Assembly (NCBI RefSeq): GCF_039555335.1
Contig: NC_092629.1
Span: 3,987,912 to 4,051,911, forward strand
Reading direction: 5' to 3'
Length of the DNA: 64,000 nucleotides
Source: Amphiura filiformis
Taxonomy: Eukaryota > Echinodermata > Ophiuroidea > Amphilepidida > Amphiuridae
Shown here: positions 21,501 through 28,398 of the stretch, piece by piece
Numbering within the stretch: the first letter of the stretch is position 1
Layout: each line of letters starts with the position of its first letter
Notes under the pieces: model-generated
What the model saw: only the letters and a program-made list of their open reading frames with translations
Databases searched by the model: none
Told to the model about the DNA's origin: nothing
Made by a program: the position numbers and the translations under genes

Positions 21501-22019
21501 TCACCCCATTGCCTCTCCCCCACCCAGGTGTACAAATGGGTACCGGCTTTATTCAATTGCTATGAAGGAAAATAACGTACCGTGGAGGAGGAAGAGGTGT
21601 TGAGCCCAATCACTTTGAGAGATGGGCAGGCCCAGCCTGTGATTCTCCCCCTTAACCTTATTGTGATTAAAGACGGTGATGTTGGGTCTTTGTTGCCAGA
21701 ATTGGACATAATAATTCTTGAACTATGTATTGCTTGTGGATAAATTATATTTTATGTTTGGTTCTTGTCAAATACCTCAGAATAGTTTTTACCACATTCA
21801 CATATTCAATACCCTGTGAATGTGCTCAATTAACAAAGACCCATTTTCTAGAAACAGTTGCAGTAAATGCTAGTTTGTTGACTTGACATGAAATTATCTA
21901 TTTTATTTTTCCCCACAGGCTGTAGCTCTCTTCCGGAAGTGTGCGATGCCTTACAGAACTTTAATATGCCAGTATCTGGTTTGATGCACATACTCAGTGC
22001 ACTACAGGCAGCAAGGTAG
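486..22019 (+). CDS. ANAPC1: ANAPC1 (APC1), C-terminal third, 17 exons, 5' truncated by window edge
   Basis: Anaphase-promoting complex subunit 1 is the largest scaffold subunit of the APC/C ubiquitin ligase, which marks mitotic cyclins and securin for destruction. The 17 exons have GT-AG boundaries and compatible phases. They total about 1985 nt (about 661 codons), roughly the last third of the vertebrate protein (about 1944 residues). Recognisable blocks, in order, are GRPPGPELENC, SYSLTAGLALGMVMLG, YQIKEGDQVNIDV, LLDFVKPDFLLLR, ILAGACLVLGLRFAGS, LLFLGGGRYTLSTS, LQALRHLYVLAAEPR, MGPRYLQI, FTSDPKILTFAEYFC and LLWQIKLLLAYYD. Several are proteasome/cyclosome (PC) repeats, the Leu/Gly-rich helical hairpins that form the APC1 toroid. 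Human APC1 has clear counterparts in the same order. The protein ends ILSALQAAR-stop. Several exons lie in tandem duplications, annotated separately. The 5' exons lie outside the window. Confidence 0.96.
578..1186. other. ANAPC1 intron
   Basis: Ordinary AT-rich intron from GTGAGT to CACACAG. Nothing else recognised. Confidence 0.7.
1187..1273 (+). CDS. ANAPC1: ANAPC1 exon E2
   Basis: 87 nt, phase 0 to 0, 29 codons. It encodes RGSDAVGLSDLNMADQLYHY and onward, matching the GLSDLN...QLYxYMxGGH block of APC1. Acceptor CACACAG, donor GTAAGT. Confidence 0.95.
1274..1891. other. ANAPC1 intron
   Basis: Intron. It holds one small direct duplication (GTCTAATTGTAGTTT twice, near 1604-1640) and no supported gene. 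Confidence 0.6.
1892..2022 (+). CDS. ANAPC1: ANAPC1 exon E3
   Basis: 131 nt, acceptor TCTTCCAG, donor GTAAGTAA. It encodes KSPCYQIKEGDQVNIDV and the PC repeat GATLALGLMFF. The final Arg codon is split (AG|G). Confidence 0.95.
2248..2326 (+). CDS. ANAPC1: ANAPC1 exon E4
   Basis: 79 nt after TTTGCAG. It encodes AVAQWLTAPDTQFLLDFVKP and onward, matching the APDT-LLDFVKP-FLLLR block. The donor is GTAAGA. Confidence 0.95.
2515..2600. repeat. GC-rich dispersed repeat
   Basis: G/C-rich stretch with GGGGGCGGCAAA motifs. A related GGGGCGGCAAA stretch recurs at about 3385-3445, on the other side of the foldback at 2715-3381, so the foldback may have inserted into one such element. Confidence 0.45.
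2715..3381. mobile_element. Palindromic foldback element, family F1 copy 1
   Basis: The two halves are imperfect inverted copies: GCGTTTGGACAGTAT at 2733 pairs with its inverse near 3339-3353, and TTAAGGG at about 2716 with CCCTTAA at 3374-3380. The centre is about 3035. There is no coding potential, so this is a non-autonomous DNA transposon or foldback. Related copies lie at 55930-56371 and 62229-62600. Confidence 0.75.
3450..3690. repeat. Degenerate GGTCATTACTCCGAA-type short repeats
   Basis: Loose tandem and inverted repeats built on phrases such as TCCGAAGGGTCATT and GGAGTAATGACC. They resemble in style the TTCCGAA-based arrays at 32857-33560. Confidence 0.5.
3691..4407. other. ANAPC1 intron, remainder
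   Basis: AT-rich intron up to the TCTGCAG acceptor. Nothing else recognised. Confidence 0.6.
4408..4482 (+). CDS. ANAPC1: ANAPC1 exon E5
   Basis: 75 nt, phase 0 to 0. It encodes TISRGLVLWEDVRPTSDW and onward to SNVPE, matching the LWDD-x-P-x-SxWVxSNVP region of APC1. Acceptor TTTCTGCAG, donor GTAGGG. Confidence 0.95.
4483..5490. other. ANAPC1 intron upstream of the 147-bp array
   Basis: AT-rich. It includes a dispersed repeat at about 4915-5100 (GTCCACAACTTAGAAGTTCC and onward), which has a diverged direct copy at about 25219-25400 just before the mariner. Confidence 0.6.
5491..11293 (+). repeat. 40-copy tandem array of a 147-bp unit containing an ANAPC1 exon
   Basis: Counting each exon start (ATTGTCAAGAGG after TCTATTTCAG) gives 40 copies from 5491 to 11217. 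Spacing is 147 bp except four intervals of 146, 146, 144 and 145. Each unit holds a pyrimidine-rich acceptor, about 69 nt of exon (IVKRYAFVRSSAQDELDGEI) and about 78 nt of intron-like spacer. Only the last copy continues into ACAATGAG and a strong GTGAGA donor. At the exon/spacer junction, 25 copies read TTCTAAGTAACC (an in-frame TAA), four read TTCCAAGTAACC (copies 18, 20, 25, 32), six are CAAATAACC type and four CAACTAACC. Copies 4 and 12 share the same 1-nt deletion (GATGGGAGATAG), which implies multi-unit block duplication. Confidence 0.97.
11217..11293 (+). CDS. ANAPC1: ANAPC1 exon E6 (40th and only complete copy)
   Basis: 77 nt: 25 codons plus AG. Acceptor GTTTCTTTCAG, donor GTGAGA. It follows SNVPE and precedes the SQAECNILAGAC exon, as in APC1. 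It is chosen as the functional copy because it alone has the full 3' end in the phase (2) needed by E7. The 39 upstream copies stop eight nucleotides earlier. Confidence 0.85.
11345..11640 (-). mobile_element. SINE/retroposon remnants, minus strand
   Basis: On the minus strand, GGTTGCAGGTTCAAATTC resembles a tRNA B box and is followed by a CTGGACAAGGAACTT phrase typical of SINE bodies. An (ATT)n tract at about 11470-11494 marks a tail. The AAGCGCTTT-like sequence beyond it resembles LINE/SINE 3' ends. Family not identified. Confidence 0.4.
11641..13267. other. ANAPC1 intron, with a small hairpin element
   Basis: AT-rich. It has a short (CA)n run near 12172-12185. An inverted pair around CTCTCGCCAGCTTTT (12838-12870) and AAAAGCTGGCGAGAG (12967-12999) marks a small hairpin or MITE of about 160 bp. 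No gene seen. Confidence 0.55.
13268..13590. repeat. Purine-rich (GA/GACA) low-complexity tract
   Basis: About 320 bp almost entirely purine on the plus strand (GAGAGAGAC, GACAGACAGAGAG). It lies just upstream of the E7 acceptor. Open frames on the minus strand here are Ser/Leu-rich artefacts of the tract. Confidence 0.85.
13664..13754 (+). CDS. ANAPC1: ANAPC1 exon E7
   Basis: 91 nt after TTGTTTCAG. It encodes SQAECNILAGACLVLGLRFA and onward, the well-conserved AGACLxLGxRFAGS PC repeat. Donor GTAAGA. Confidence 0.95.
13755..14223. other. ANAPC1 intron
   Basis: Nothing recognised beyond the splice signals. Confidence 0.6.
14224..14334 (+). CDS. ANAPC1: ANAPC1 exon E8
   Basis: 111 nt, phase 0 to 0. 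It encodes LHYANRCYSL and onward through GKSTIETCLNAVMLSLAL, matching the LETCLSVVLLSLAM segment of APC1. Acceptor ACATTATAG, donor GTAAGT. It is the first member of a tandem duplication. Confidence 0.93.
14256..14692 (+). repeat. Four-copy tandem duplication of the E8 3' half plus donor (about 130 bp)
   Basis: The segment GACCTTGTGGGCAAGTCAAC starts at 14272, 14401, 14531 and 14661 (the last two begin GATCTTG), a period of 129-130 bp. Copies 2 and 3 keep the exon 3' part and a GTAAGTGGGT donor. Copy 4 is cut after AACCATAGAAACCTGT. The spacer is a GT-rich, GTGGGTGGGTG-type sequence. Confidence 0.95.
14693..15097. other. ANAPC1 intron
   Basis: AT-rich; nothing recognised. Confidence 0.6.
15098..15321 (+). 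CDS. ANAPC1: ANAPC1 exon E9
   Basis: 224 nt. It encodes VMAGTGNLKVLRL, then GLLFLGGGRYTLSTS and AALLCSIYPRFP, among the most conserved PC-repeat segments of APC1. The terminal Arg codon is split AG|G before GTGAGA. Confidence 0.97.
15322..15960. other. ANAPC1 intron
   Basis: No gene or repeat recognised. Confidence 0.6.
15961..16078 (+). CDS. ANAPC1: ANAPC1 exon E10
   Basis: 118 nt. It encodes YHLQALRHLYVLAAEPRLIL and onward to IEIVFK. Near-identical to the vertebrate APC1 block. Acceptor CCACTAG, donor GTAGGT. Confidence 0.97.
16260..16337 (+). CDS. ANAPC1: ANAPC1 exon E11
   Basis: 78 nt, phase 0 to 0. It encodes GSSFYDEKTVQMLAPCIIPE and onward, aligning with the APTLLPEL region. Acceptor TCATTTCAG, donor GTAAGT. 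Confidence 0.93.
16338..17205. other. ANAPC1 intron
   Basis: No supported gene. Possible remnant repeats between 16800 and 17000 but no clear ends. Confidence 0.5.
17206..17349 (+). CDS. ANAPC1: ANAPC1 exon E12
   Basis: 144 nt, phase 0 to 0. It encodes ITVMGPRYLQIILDVEKDAE, then GGMVYVKQRAGHLSYEEDPK (the KxRAGxLSYxEDP motif). Donor GTATGA. Confidence 0.96.
17350..17861. other. ANAPC1 intron
   Basis: Nothing recognised. A short stretch at 17797-17833 resembles 172-208. Confidence 0.5.
17862..18020 (+). CDS. ANAPC1: ANAPC1 exon E13
   Basis: 159 nt, phase 0 to 0. It encodes GYHSHLAHSF and onward, then FTSDPKILTFAEYFC, the conserved FTSDP-LLSFAEYFC motif. Acceptor CTTCCCTAG, donor GTAAGA. Confidence 0.96.
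18021..18449. other. ANAPC1 intron
   Basis: A-rich (AAATAAG) low-complexity stretch near 18040-18140, otherwise nothing recognised. Confidence 0.5.
18450..18542 (+). CDS. ANAPC1: ANAPC1 exon E14 (shortest form)
   Basis: 93 nt, phase 0 to 0. It encodes DGFNVNLASYLHECVTKEKP and onward to AEIHQ, matching LFSSVLYECVTQETPEMLP of APC1. Acceptor AATTTCCAG at 18441-18449. The donor GTAGGT at 18543 is the first of four equivalent donors. Confidence 0.9.
18459..18837 (+). repeat. Four-copy 93-bp tandem duplication of E14 with its donor
   Basis: GTCAACTTAGC begins at 18462, 18555, 18648 and 18741, an exact 93-bp period. Copies are virtually identical. Each contains the exon body and CATCAG|GTAGGTGT, but only the first has the upstream acceptor. 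Because 93 is a multiple of three and there are no stops, donors at 18543, 18636, 18729 and 18822 would lengthen the exon by 0, 31, 62 or 93 codons in frame. Confidence 0.97.
19235..19530 (+). repeat. Duplicated fragment of E15 in the upstream intron, split by a MITE
   Basis: 19235-19263 resembles E15 around ATCAAGCTACTGCT, and 19489-19530 resembles the directly following exon segment (CCTACTATGACTTCACACATG). Together they form a diverged copy of the centre of E15, about 350 bp upstream. The two parts are separated by the insertion at 19264-19488. Confidence 0.8.
19264..19488. mobile_element. MITE of about 225 bp inside the duplicated exon fragment
   Basis: Terminal inverted repeats: TGTTCGGCTTATATAAGGC at the left, inverse of GCCTTATATAAACCGAACA at the right. 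There is no coding capacity. It cleanly interrupts the pseudo-exon copy. Confidence 0.75.
19583..19772 (+). CDS. ANAPC1: ANAPC1 exon E15
   Basis: 190 nt. It encodes AMKSVCSNPSPYLLWQIKLL and onward to LELTLETWLQ, matching ELWQIKLVLEFF and LDQWLQ of APC1. Acceptor TACTTTTAG, donor GTGAGA, 3' phase 1. Confidence 0.95.
19773..20736. other. ANAPC1 intron with one MITE
   Basis: Holds the MITE at 20426-20624. The rest shows no gene or clear repeat. Confidence 0.6.
20426..20624. mobile_element. MITE, about 199 bp
   Basis: Ends TACTGTAAAACC and AGCTTTACAGTA are inverted, with inner GATTAAATTTC and GAAATTAAAT also inverted. Typical of small non-autonomous DNA elements. Confidence 0.6.
20737..20871 (+). 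CDS. ANAPC1: ANAPC1 exon E16
   Basis: 135 nt. It encodes DNEDKFVRYLIHGQLPDSSS and onward, LFCFLLFHDIPSHMEI, matching the YLSGQPLEESQ and CFLVYHSVP segments of APC1. Acceptor CTTTTCAG, donor GTAAGTC. Confidence 0.95.
20872..21397. other. Last ANAPC1 intron, 5' part
   Basis: No gene. At about 21055-21075 it has CTCAGGCATGAGAATTTTC, shared with the MITE end at 28062. Confidence 0.5.
21398..21670 (+). mobile_element. tRNA-derived SINE
   Basis: The head has an A-box-like ACAGTGGTGCAGAGATC and a B-box-like GTGGGTTCAAATC, spaced as in a tRNA. The body has CACCCAGGTGTACAAATGGG and GAGATGGGCAGGCCCAGCC, typical of invertebrate SINEs. Family not named. Confidence 0.65.
21919..22019 (+). CDS. ANAPC1: ANAPC1 exon E17, terminal coding exon
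   Basis: 101 nt after CCCCACAG. It encodes GCSSLPEVCDALQNFNMPVS and ends LSALQAAR with TAG at 22017-22019. The FKxLxMPVxxLLRL-type C-terminus of APC1 aligns. The exon end and stop codon lie in a downstream tandem duplication. Poly(A) signal uncertain: ATTAAA near 22854 and AATAAA near 23432 are candidates. Confidence 0.93.
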
Positions 22020-22334
22020 CACAAGGGATGTAGCTGGTCTAGAGGGGTGTGCTGATTTACAGAACTTTAATATGCATCTGGTTTGATGCACATACTCAGT
22101 GCACTGCAAGGTAGCACAAGGGATGTAGCCGGTCTAGAGGGGTGTGCTGAATTACAGAACTTTAATATGACGTCTCTTGTTTGATGCACATACTCAGTGC
22201 ATTACAAGCAGCAAGGTAGCACAAGGGATGTAGCCGGTCTAGAGGGGTGTGCTGAATTACAGAACTTTAATATGACGTCTCTTGTTTGATGCACATATTC
22301 AGTTCTCTTCAAGCAGCAAGGTATCACACAGACT
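21954..22334 (+). repeat. About 3.5-copy tandem duplication of the ANAPC1 stop-codon region (95-106 bp)
   Basis: CAGAACTTTAATATG occurs at 21954, 22060, 22155 and 22260, each followed by TTTGATGCACATA and, in the first three, GCAAGGTAGCACAAGGGATG. The unit spans the last coding part of E17, the TAG and the start of the 3' UTR. Only the first copy is translated; the others lie in the 3' UTR. The last is partial and diverged. Confidence 0.92.
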
Positions 22335-23499
22335 ATATAGCGCTCGCCCAAAGGTGTGTGATGCCTTATTTTTTACACATAAGTGCTCTATAAGCAGCAA
22401 GTTGACATATAAACTAGAATTCAGCTATTTTTTCACAACTGTGAGTGAGGACATAAGCACCATTTTGTTGCAGAGGAATGAAGAATATGAGATATTGTTA
22501 TACATTATCTAGAGTGAGGATTGGCACATATTTGTCTGTTGTTTAGGCTCTGAAGAAAAATTTTCAATACTTCCATGGTCCGGGTACGCGATGATGATGA
22601 TGACCAATTTTTCTCCTCCCCCCTGTGTCGATAACCAATTGGTCAACAGTCTTGTTGTCATGACCGTTGATCAGCCAATCAGCAAGCATGATTGTTTATC
22701 ACTTGTGTATTTACACTTGTGTATGTTAAACGCACAGAACAGACCAATGAAGTTTGAAAAAATTTACTTTATTATGGATAATTTAACTTTATTATGGATA
22801 ATTTATTATGGATAATTTAACTGAGGGAGTTAGGATTGACTGATCGCTTAAATATTAAATTGACATTCGACTTAATCATGAAGCTCCTTTGGCAAAGTTC
22901 ATAAGGCGCAGGTCTAGCAAGCCTGAATTCGATTCCCATGTAGGATTGCTTTTTCCATCTCATGTTTGTAAAACGATTATGACTGTGAAACTGTAAATGA
23001 ATGAGTGTTAAAATGTCATCAGTACTGGCCCAGGACTAATGTATGAGGACCAAAATTAGCTGCACCTGTTCCGAATTATGATATGCCATAGGCTTTGTGT
23101 TGTGATCATTTCGATCAGTGGTTTATAACAAAGAAAGCATGAGCCAGTTGACCTAGCAACGATCATATTCTAACATGCACTACGCCAGCAAATATCGCAA
23201 ATGAGACAATGTGTCTTACTAATTTGATCTTCATCAGGGCAAAGATTGAACAGACTATCTTTGTTGAAATTTGATGAAAATTTTGACTTCTCACCGTTTA
23301 GAGCAGTGTACTGAATCAATCCATTTATGTATGGCCTTACAAAAATTAGTAAATCCAGTAAGCATGTCTGAACGGTCAGTATCTCCATACAAAAACTTGC
23401 ATGTTAAACATCCATTTTGTTTTCTTTACAAAATAAAATGTTCACATGTTTTCAAACATAACAGATTATGTAATGCAATAGTTCACCTATAAAATAGAC
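22335..23499. other. ANAPC1 3' flank
   Basis: A small 22-bp direct repeat (TTTATTATGGATAATTTAAC) lies at about 22767-22820, and a B-box-like GAATTCGATTCC near 22926. No convincing gene. Confidence 0.5.
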
Positions 23500-23693
23500 T
23501 GTCCATTGCATTGAACTATTCCAGTTGAAATCCATACACCCCCTATGGAAGATATGACTTTAATCTTCCACACAGGGAGTGTGAATTTCAAGTGGGGTTA
23601 CCCAAATAGGGGTTTCCATTTGAAATTTTCACCCCCTGTGGATCATGTCTTCCATAAGGGGTGTATAATGGATTTTAAATGCAATAGACATTA
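23500..23693. mobile_element. Palindromic foldback element, family F2 copy 1
   Basis: The left arm (GAAATCCATACACCCCCTAT, then GGAAGATATGA) inverts to the right arm (TCATGTCTTCC, then GGGGTGTATAATGGATTT). The centre is at about 23600. A related partial copy lies at 58433-58510. Confidence 0.7.
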
Positions 23694-25218
23694 TTCTCTT
23701 AGTAACAAAGATAGTTTTGAATTTATCATGTTTGCAGACTCTGAAATCTGAAATTGTAGTAATTTCCAGGTATGATTTAATTTACTTTGAGTTAAATTAT
23801 GTGAACTATTTGTGGAAATTATGGTTGCAATTATTTGAAAATAAAACTCAGTTTTGATACAGAACAGCCAAATATATATTTTTTTATACTTTATTTTCAA
23901 ACTTGAATTATTTATATATATACAGTATTAATTAATAATTGAATACCTGAATACAAAACCCATCCAAGTGCATGGAAAGTGATTTTGAGAAAACTAATAA
24001 ACAATGAGTATCATTTTAATTCCGTCAGTTAGATTTACCTGATCAAAAGTGATCAACAAGTTTTACATGTAAATGATTGGGTTAATTAAACTGTATTAGG
24101 TATGACATTTAGCTTTTCAGTGAATCACATACAAAAAAAGCAAAGTTGGAATGAGAGTATCACTAGTAAGATAATACAAAATAAAGCACACAGGTATGTA
24201 TGTTGATGAGCACACTGCCATGCAATATAAACAAAACACTTGATTAAACCCCTTTTTTTCAAAGGTCACTCTCCAGCAATGAACGTAATGAATGTGCTAT
24301 ACAAGTCATGGACTGTTCTTTCATACATGCTGGATTTTAAATGCCCATTAGATGCACATAGAGGGTGGATTTGAGCTGTTCCTTTCTACATTATGATAGG
24401 CCTTTGTATAAGCAACAATTTCCCACACTTAACTCAATTTGACCAAAGTATGGACATGGATGGTTTGTATTCATGTATTCAATACATTTATTGACGGTGA
24501 GAATAATTTTAAAGTTTTGATACTAACAATAATGTCACAATTCTGGAATTTTGACAGAACTAGCAGCAAAAAAGGTGTGAAAGAAAAAGAATGTGTAATC
24601 AAGTAAATGAAATAGGAATGCACAATCTAGGATGTTTAGTTACCTAGGTTACTCAGCAAAATAGGTCAAGTACCATTGACATTTTTACATCTTTCGGAGC
24701 GCTTTGATATTTTTAACCCACATATAGCCAAAAATGTGGCTTTTTACATTTTCGGTTCAACTCAAGAATGGTATGTCATATATAAGCCATATTAAACGTT
24801 TTCTGAATCCTAGAGGAATACATTGCTATGGTTTTCAACATAATTTGAGTAAGTAACTTGATTCTGTGTTGAAGTTTGGTGACCTTTTTGTGCCAAAAGC
24901 TACTCCTATTCAATTGCTATCATGCATTTGTGTGTACCCATTGATGTCAACTATCTCTGGTAGCAGCGCAGCTTCCTCCAACCACCCGGACTCCCCTCCC
25001 CCATCTGAGGGGGTCGTACAGTGAGAATATTGTCAGAATTACGGAATTTTGACAGAACTAAATAAAGAAGAAGCACAAAATGTGTGAATAATAGGGTAAT
25101 CAAATAAATTCATTGAAATGGATGAATAAAATAATGATAAATAATTATATGAATAAAATATAATTGATAATAATAACAATGTTTCCTATTTATTCTATGA
25201 AAAAAATGAAGTATTTTT
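23694..25218. other. Intergenic, no feature recognised
   Basis: AT-rich. Short open frames show no family resemblance. Confidence 0.5.
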
Positions 25219-25400
25219 AAGTATTTATATACAGGGTGCACAACTTATAAGTTCCCCCTAATACTTTTTAAAATAAGTCGAAAAATATTTTACGAAATGT
25301 AAAAATGTAAAAAGATATGTATAGCCGTATTTTTTTTACCCCTGTGGACCAATTTATAGCCTCACACATCATTGCGTTCATTCACAAAGTATGTAAGTTG
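25219..25400. repeat. Dispersed repeat, second copy of 4915-5100
   Basis: Shares ACAACTTATAAGTTCCCCCT-type sequence, TACTTTTTAAAATAA and TATGTATAGCC with the ANAPC1 intron copy. It begins ACAGGGTGCACAAC. Confidence 0.6.
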
Positions 25401-25535
25401 CACGTAAGCCCATAGCAGTCGGGTTTTCTTCAACAAACACATGAATAGGCCTGGCCTGCTGTATTGTTTGAGAGTTGACTCCTATAGACTCAACTTTTAA
25501 CACAGTTTAAACGGTCTCTTTTTTACATATTAAAA

Positions 25536-25560
25536 GGGGTTGTGCAATAATTATGTCAAA
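25536..25560. mobile_element. Solo end of a MITE (family of 31654-32060)
   Basis: GGGGTTGTGCAATAATTATG closely matches the terminal GGGGCTGTGCAATAATTATG of the element at 31654. No opposite end was found here. Confidence 0.4.
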
Positions 25561-25607
25561 CTCTACGATTTATGCATAACTTATAAAAATTCAAACTTGT
25601 CTTTATA

Positions 25608-26796
25608 CGAGGGAGTATCAAAAAGTTCTAAGCCTCAACAAGAAGGCTTGTTATTTGACTCATGGTTTTTTTTTAAACGTAGTCCCCCTTGACCTCAATG
25701 CACTTTGTCCTACAGTGTTCCAGCATTCGGAAGCCCTCATGGAAGAAAGCTTCATTATGGGCCTCCAACTTGAGGCTCCAAGTAGGACTCCGAGGCCTCA
25801 ATGACATCATTATCTGGCTCATAATGGTGTCCAAGAATTTCGGATGTGAGTTTTGGAAACAGGTAGAAGTCAGATGGTGCCAGATATGGTGAATAAGGCA
25901 ACAATTCAAAGCCAAGCTTGGCAGCTTCGGCCACTGCAACTTGCACTCTATGGACAGGGGCATTGTCCTGCAGCAGAAGGACCCCAGCCCGCAACGTTCC
26001 TCTGCATTTTTCTTTAATGGCTTCTTTTAGCTGCTAGAGTTTGAAGGTAGTCAATCATAATGACACCCTTGCTATCCCAAAAAACAGAGGCCAAGACATT
26101 TCCAGCAGAAGCCACTTGCTTGAACTTGATGCTTCCACTGCTTGCTTTGATATTTTGATTCTGGTTCAAAGTGACAATTCTGGAGTAAACTTATCTGGAT
26201 CAGTCTGAAAATGCACCGGAAGTTCCTTCGAAATGTCATGCCTGGCAAGTTTCTGATCTGGAGTCGGCATTCTCGGCACCCATCTTGCGGACAGCTTGCT
26301 CATGCCTAAGGTGTCAGTCAAAACACTTTGCACTGAACCATAACTAAGACCCATCTTGTCAGCTATTTGTTGAATAGTCAAGCGTCAGTCCTCCAGCACC
26401 ATCTGGTGAATGGTGTCCACTTGATCTGCTGTTGTTGAAGATCTTGGGCTTCGGACCTTGAATCATCTTCCAAACTCTCCCTCCATCGCTTGAATTCAGC
26501 AGCCCATTTCTTTATGGTGGAATAGCTTGGAGAGGTATCACTAAGTGTGCTGACCATGTCTTCATGGATGGCCTTGGGTATCATGCCCTTGTTATGAGGA
26601 TATTTAATTACTGTATGAGCTTCTTGTATATCAATTTTTGGATCTTTGCTGAATCTGAAGACTTTCAAAGGACCTCACATGAAAATAATAAATGACAGAT
26701 ATATGAATATCTGTGCATAACCTTTTAAGGCAACGTACTTTTTAATTACAAAGTAAATTTGGAGATGCTGCTATAGAACTTTTTGATACCCCCTCG
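25608..26796 (-). mobile_element. Decayed mariner-family transposon with intact terminal inverted repeats
   Basis: Ends CGAGGGAGTATCAAAAAG (25608) and its inverse ending 26796 are flanked by TA on both sides, the mariner target-site duplication. Length is 1189 bp. Minus-strand fragments of the transposase are spread over several frames: an N-terminal helix-turn-helix region (26378-26668), a second HTH with GLSYGSVQSVL (26166-26381), then LLLQDNAPVH and LAPSDFYLFPKL (25755-25994) and a C-terminal CIEVKGDYV (25673-25963). The spacing between the second and third catalytic Asp is 31 residues instead of 34, a small deletion. It is not coding-competent as read. Confidence 0.92.
25673..26668 (-). 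pseudogene. Mariner transposase pseudogene (DD34D type)
   Basis: Reading from 26668 down, homology passes through at least three frame changes between the HTH, catalytic and C-terminal parts. The QDNAPVH and APSDFYLF motifs are the second and third catalytic Asp contexts of mariner transposases. This assignment is from recognised motifs; no alignment was run. Confidence 0.88.
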
Positions 26797-28061
26797 TAGT
26801 ATGTCAGAAGCTCCATTAGATCCTAATTCTGACATAGGCATAGATCGGGGGGTAAATCTCCCCCAATATTTTGATGGGGGATCCATGCAATCGCCCCCCC
26901 CCCCAATATTAACGCCTGTAAGCCTACACGCGTGGATTTCAGACCAAATTAATTTCATTTTTGTACCACATTTCATTAGTTTAGCTTCAATATGGCAAAC
27001 ACTTTTTGCGTGCTTCTCGCACATTTGTACCATAAACTTACTTAGTTGCGAAAAGGTGCTGTCTTCACTATACATGTACTTCAAGAAAACATTTGCACCC
27101 CCACTTGTCAGAAAGAAATCTACGCCACTGAATTCTTATCTTTTTTACAAATAAAAGCACGGGTTAAGCATTCTTCATCGTACCAGAGGCCGTTACTATT
27201 TTGCATGATCATTATGCACACACAGTTGCCGTTCCCGCTTGGTTCGCCCGCATCGGTATTGAAGTTTGAGTAGTTACCCTGAATTGTTAAACATAAGCAA
27301 AATTATAGCCATGTTATAACATTTATATTAAAATATATTAGTATTTATTTTCATAAAATGTTAGCTTTTACTGTCAGATATGTCCCCTTTTGAGCCGAAC
27401 AAGTGAGGTAAAGCAAAGAAAATGGTTGGTATTTACTACTAGCCCCAATGCATGTTACTCCAGCGGTTGTAATTCGGTATCTTTGTTTACTAAAGTACAT
27501 TACAATCGTGTAAAAACCAGAATTTAAAATAGTTTTGAGGACGTTCTCCTCAGCAAATGTTATAATATTGCTTTAAATATTTAAATAGTAATGTTTAACA
27601 TGAAATAATATGTTAATCATAAATAATGATATGATGATTTTATATCAGTTAAATATAGACATAAAGACGACGTTTCCGTGTGCACCAATCTATTTCAATT
27701 ATTACATTATTTAGAGAGCTAGTTCAGGGTCTGAGCTAGTTAGCGGCGCCACGGGCGGGGGGGGGCAAATGCCCCAGTTTTGTCTTGTCTCCCAATTGCC
27801 CTCCAGTAAAATCTCAAAATTACAACAAAAAATTATTGTGGCAAATTTGTGCCCCCCCCCCTCCCCCGAAATTCACTTTACCCCTCCCCCAATGTTCTCC
27901 CGAAAAACATTCCTGGCGCTGCCACTCCCTTTACCAGATCTTAGAAAAGCACCCAAAACCCAAATGTTCTCAAAACCGAGGCTAAATTTAGACAAAATTT
28001 TAGAGGAAGGCCCCCACCCCGACGGCAGATCCGCCCTACATATACGTCTACACACAATACT
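26797..28061. other. Intergenic with C/G-homopolymer repeats
   Basis: Contains C runs (26896-26909, 27852-27880) and a G run (27757-27767) in low-complexity repeat sequence. Open frames there are Pro-rich artefacts. No gene supported. Confidence 0.5.
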
Positions 28062-28236
28062 TTCAGGCATGAGAATTTTCAGGCTTAAGCCTGAATTCAG
28101 GCTTATTTTTCGGGTCCAAAATCCCGCACTTTCTTTTAATTTCAGCGCAGCCCGTTTGGACTTTTAAGCCTAATTTCACGCGCTTTTTCAAACTTCAGGT
28201 TTTTTCATAGATCATCATTCTCATGCCTGATACTTT
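28062..28236. mobile_element. MITE, about 175 bp
   Basis: Starts CAGGCATGAGAATTTTC and ends CATTCTCATGCCTGA, inverted copies of each other. The same end occurs near 21056. Confidence 0.55.
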
Positions 28237-28398
28237 GCCCTGTCCTAGAAATCAGTTTCATCCTTTCTTCCTTTAGAGGACAATTTTAATGTTTTAGCCC
28301 GACCATGAACACTATATTGTTTGGTTTTAGGACTATGCACTTGCAAGTTATTGTTTTCTTTGGGCGGTACAAAAGGTTGATTTAAATCATTCGAGAAG

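Noticed and set aside
27769-28167. Pro-rich 132-codon plus-strand frame
   Set aside because: Runs through C-run low-complexity repeats and a MITE. No homology features.
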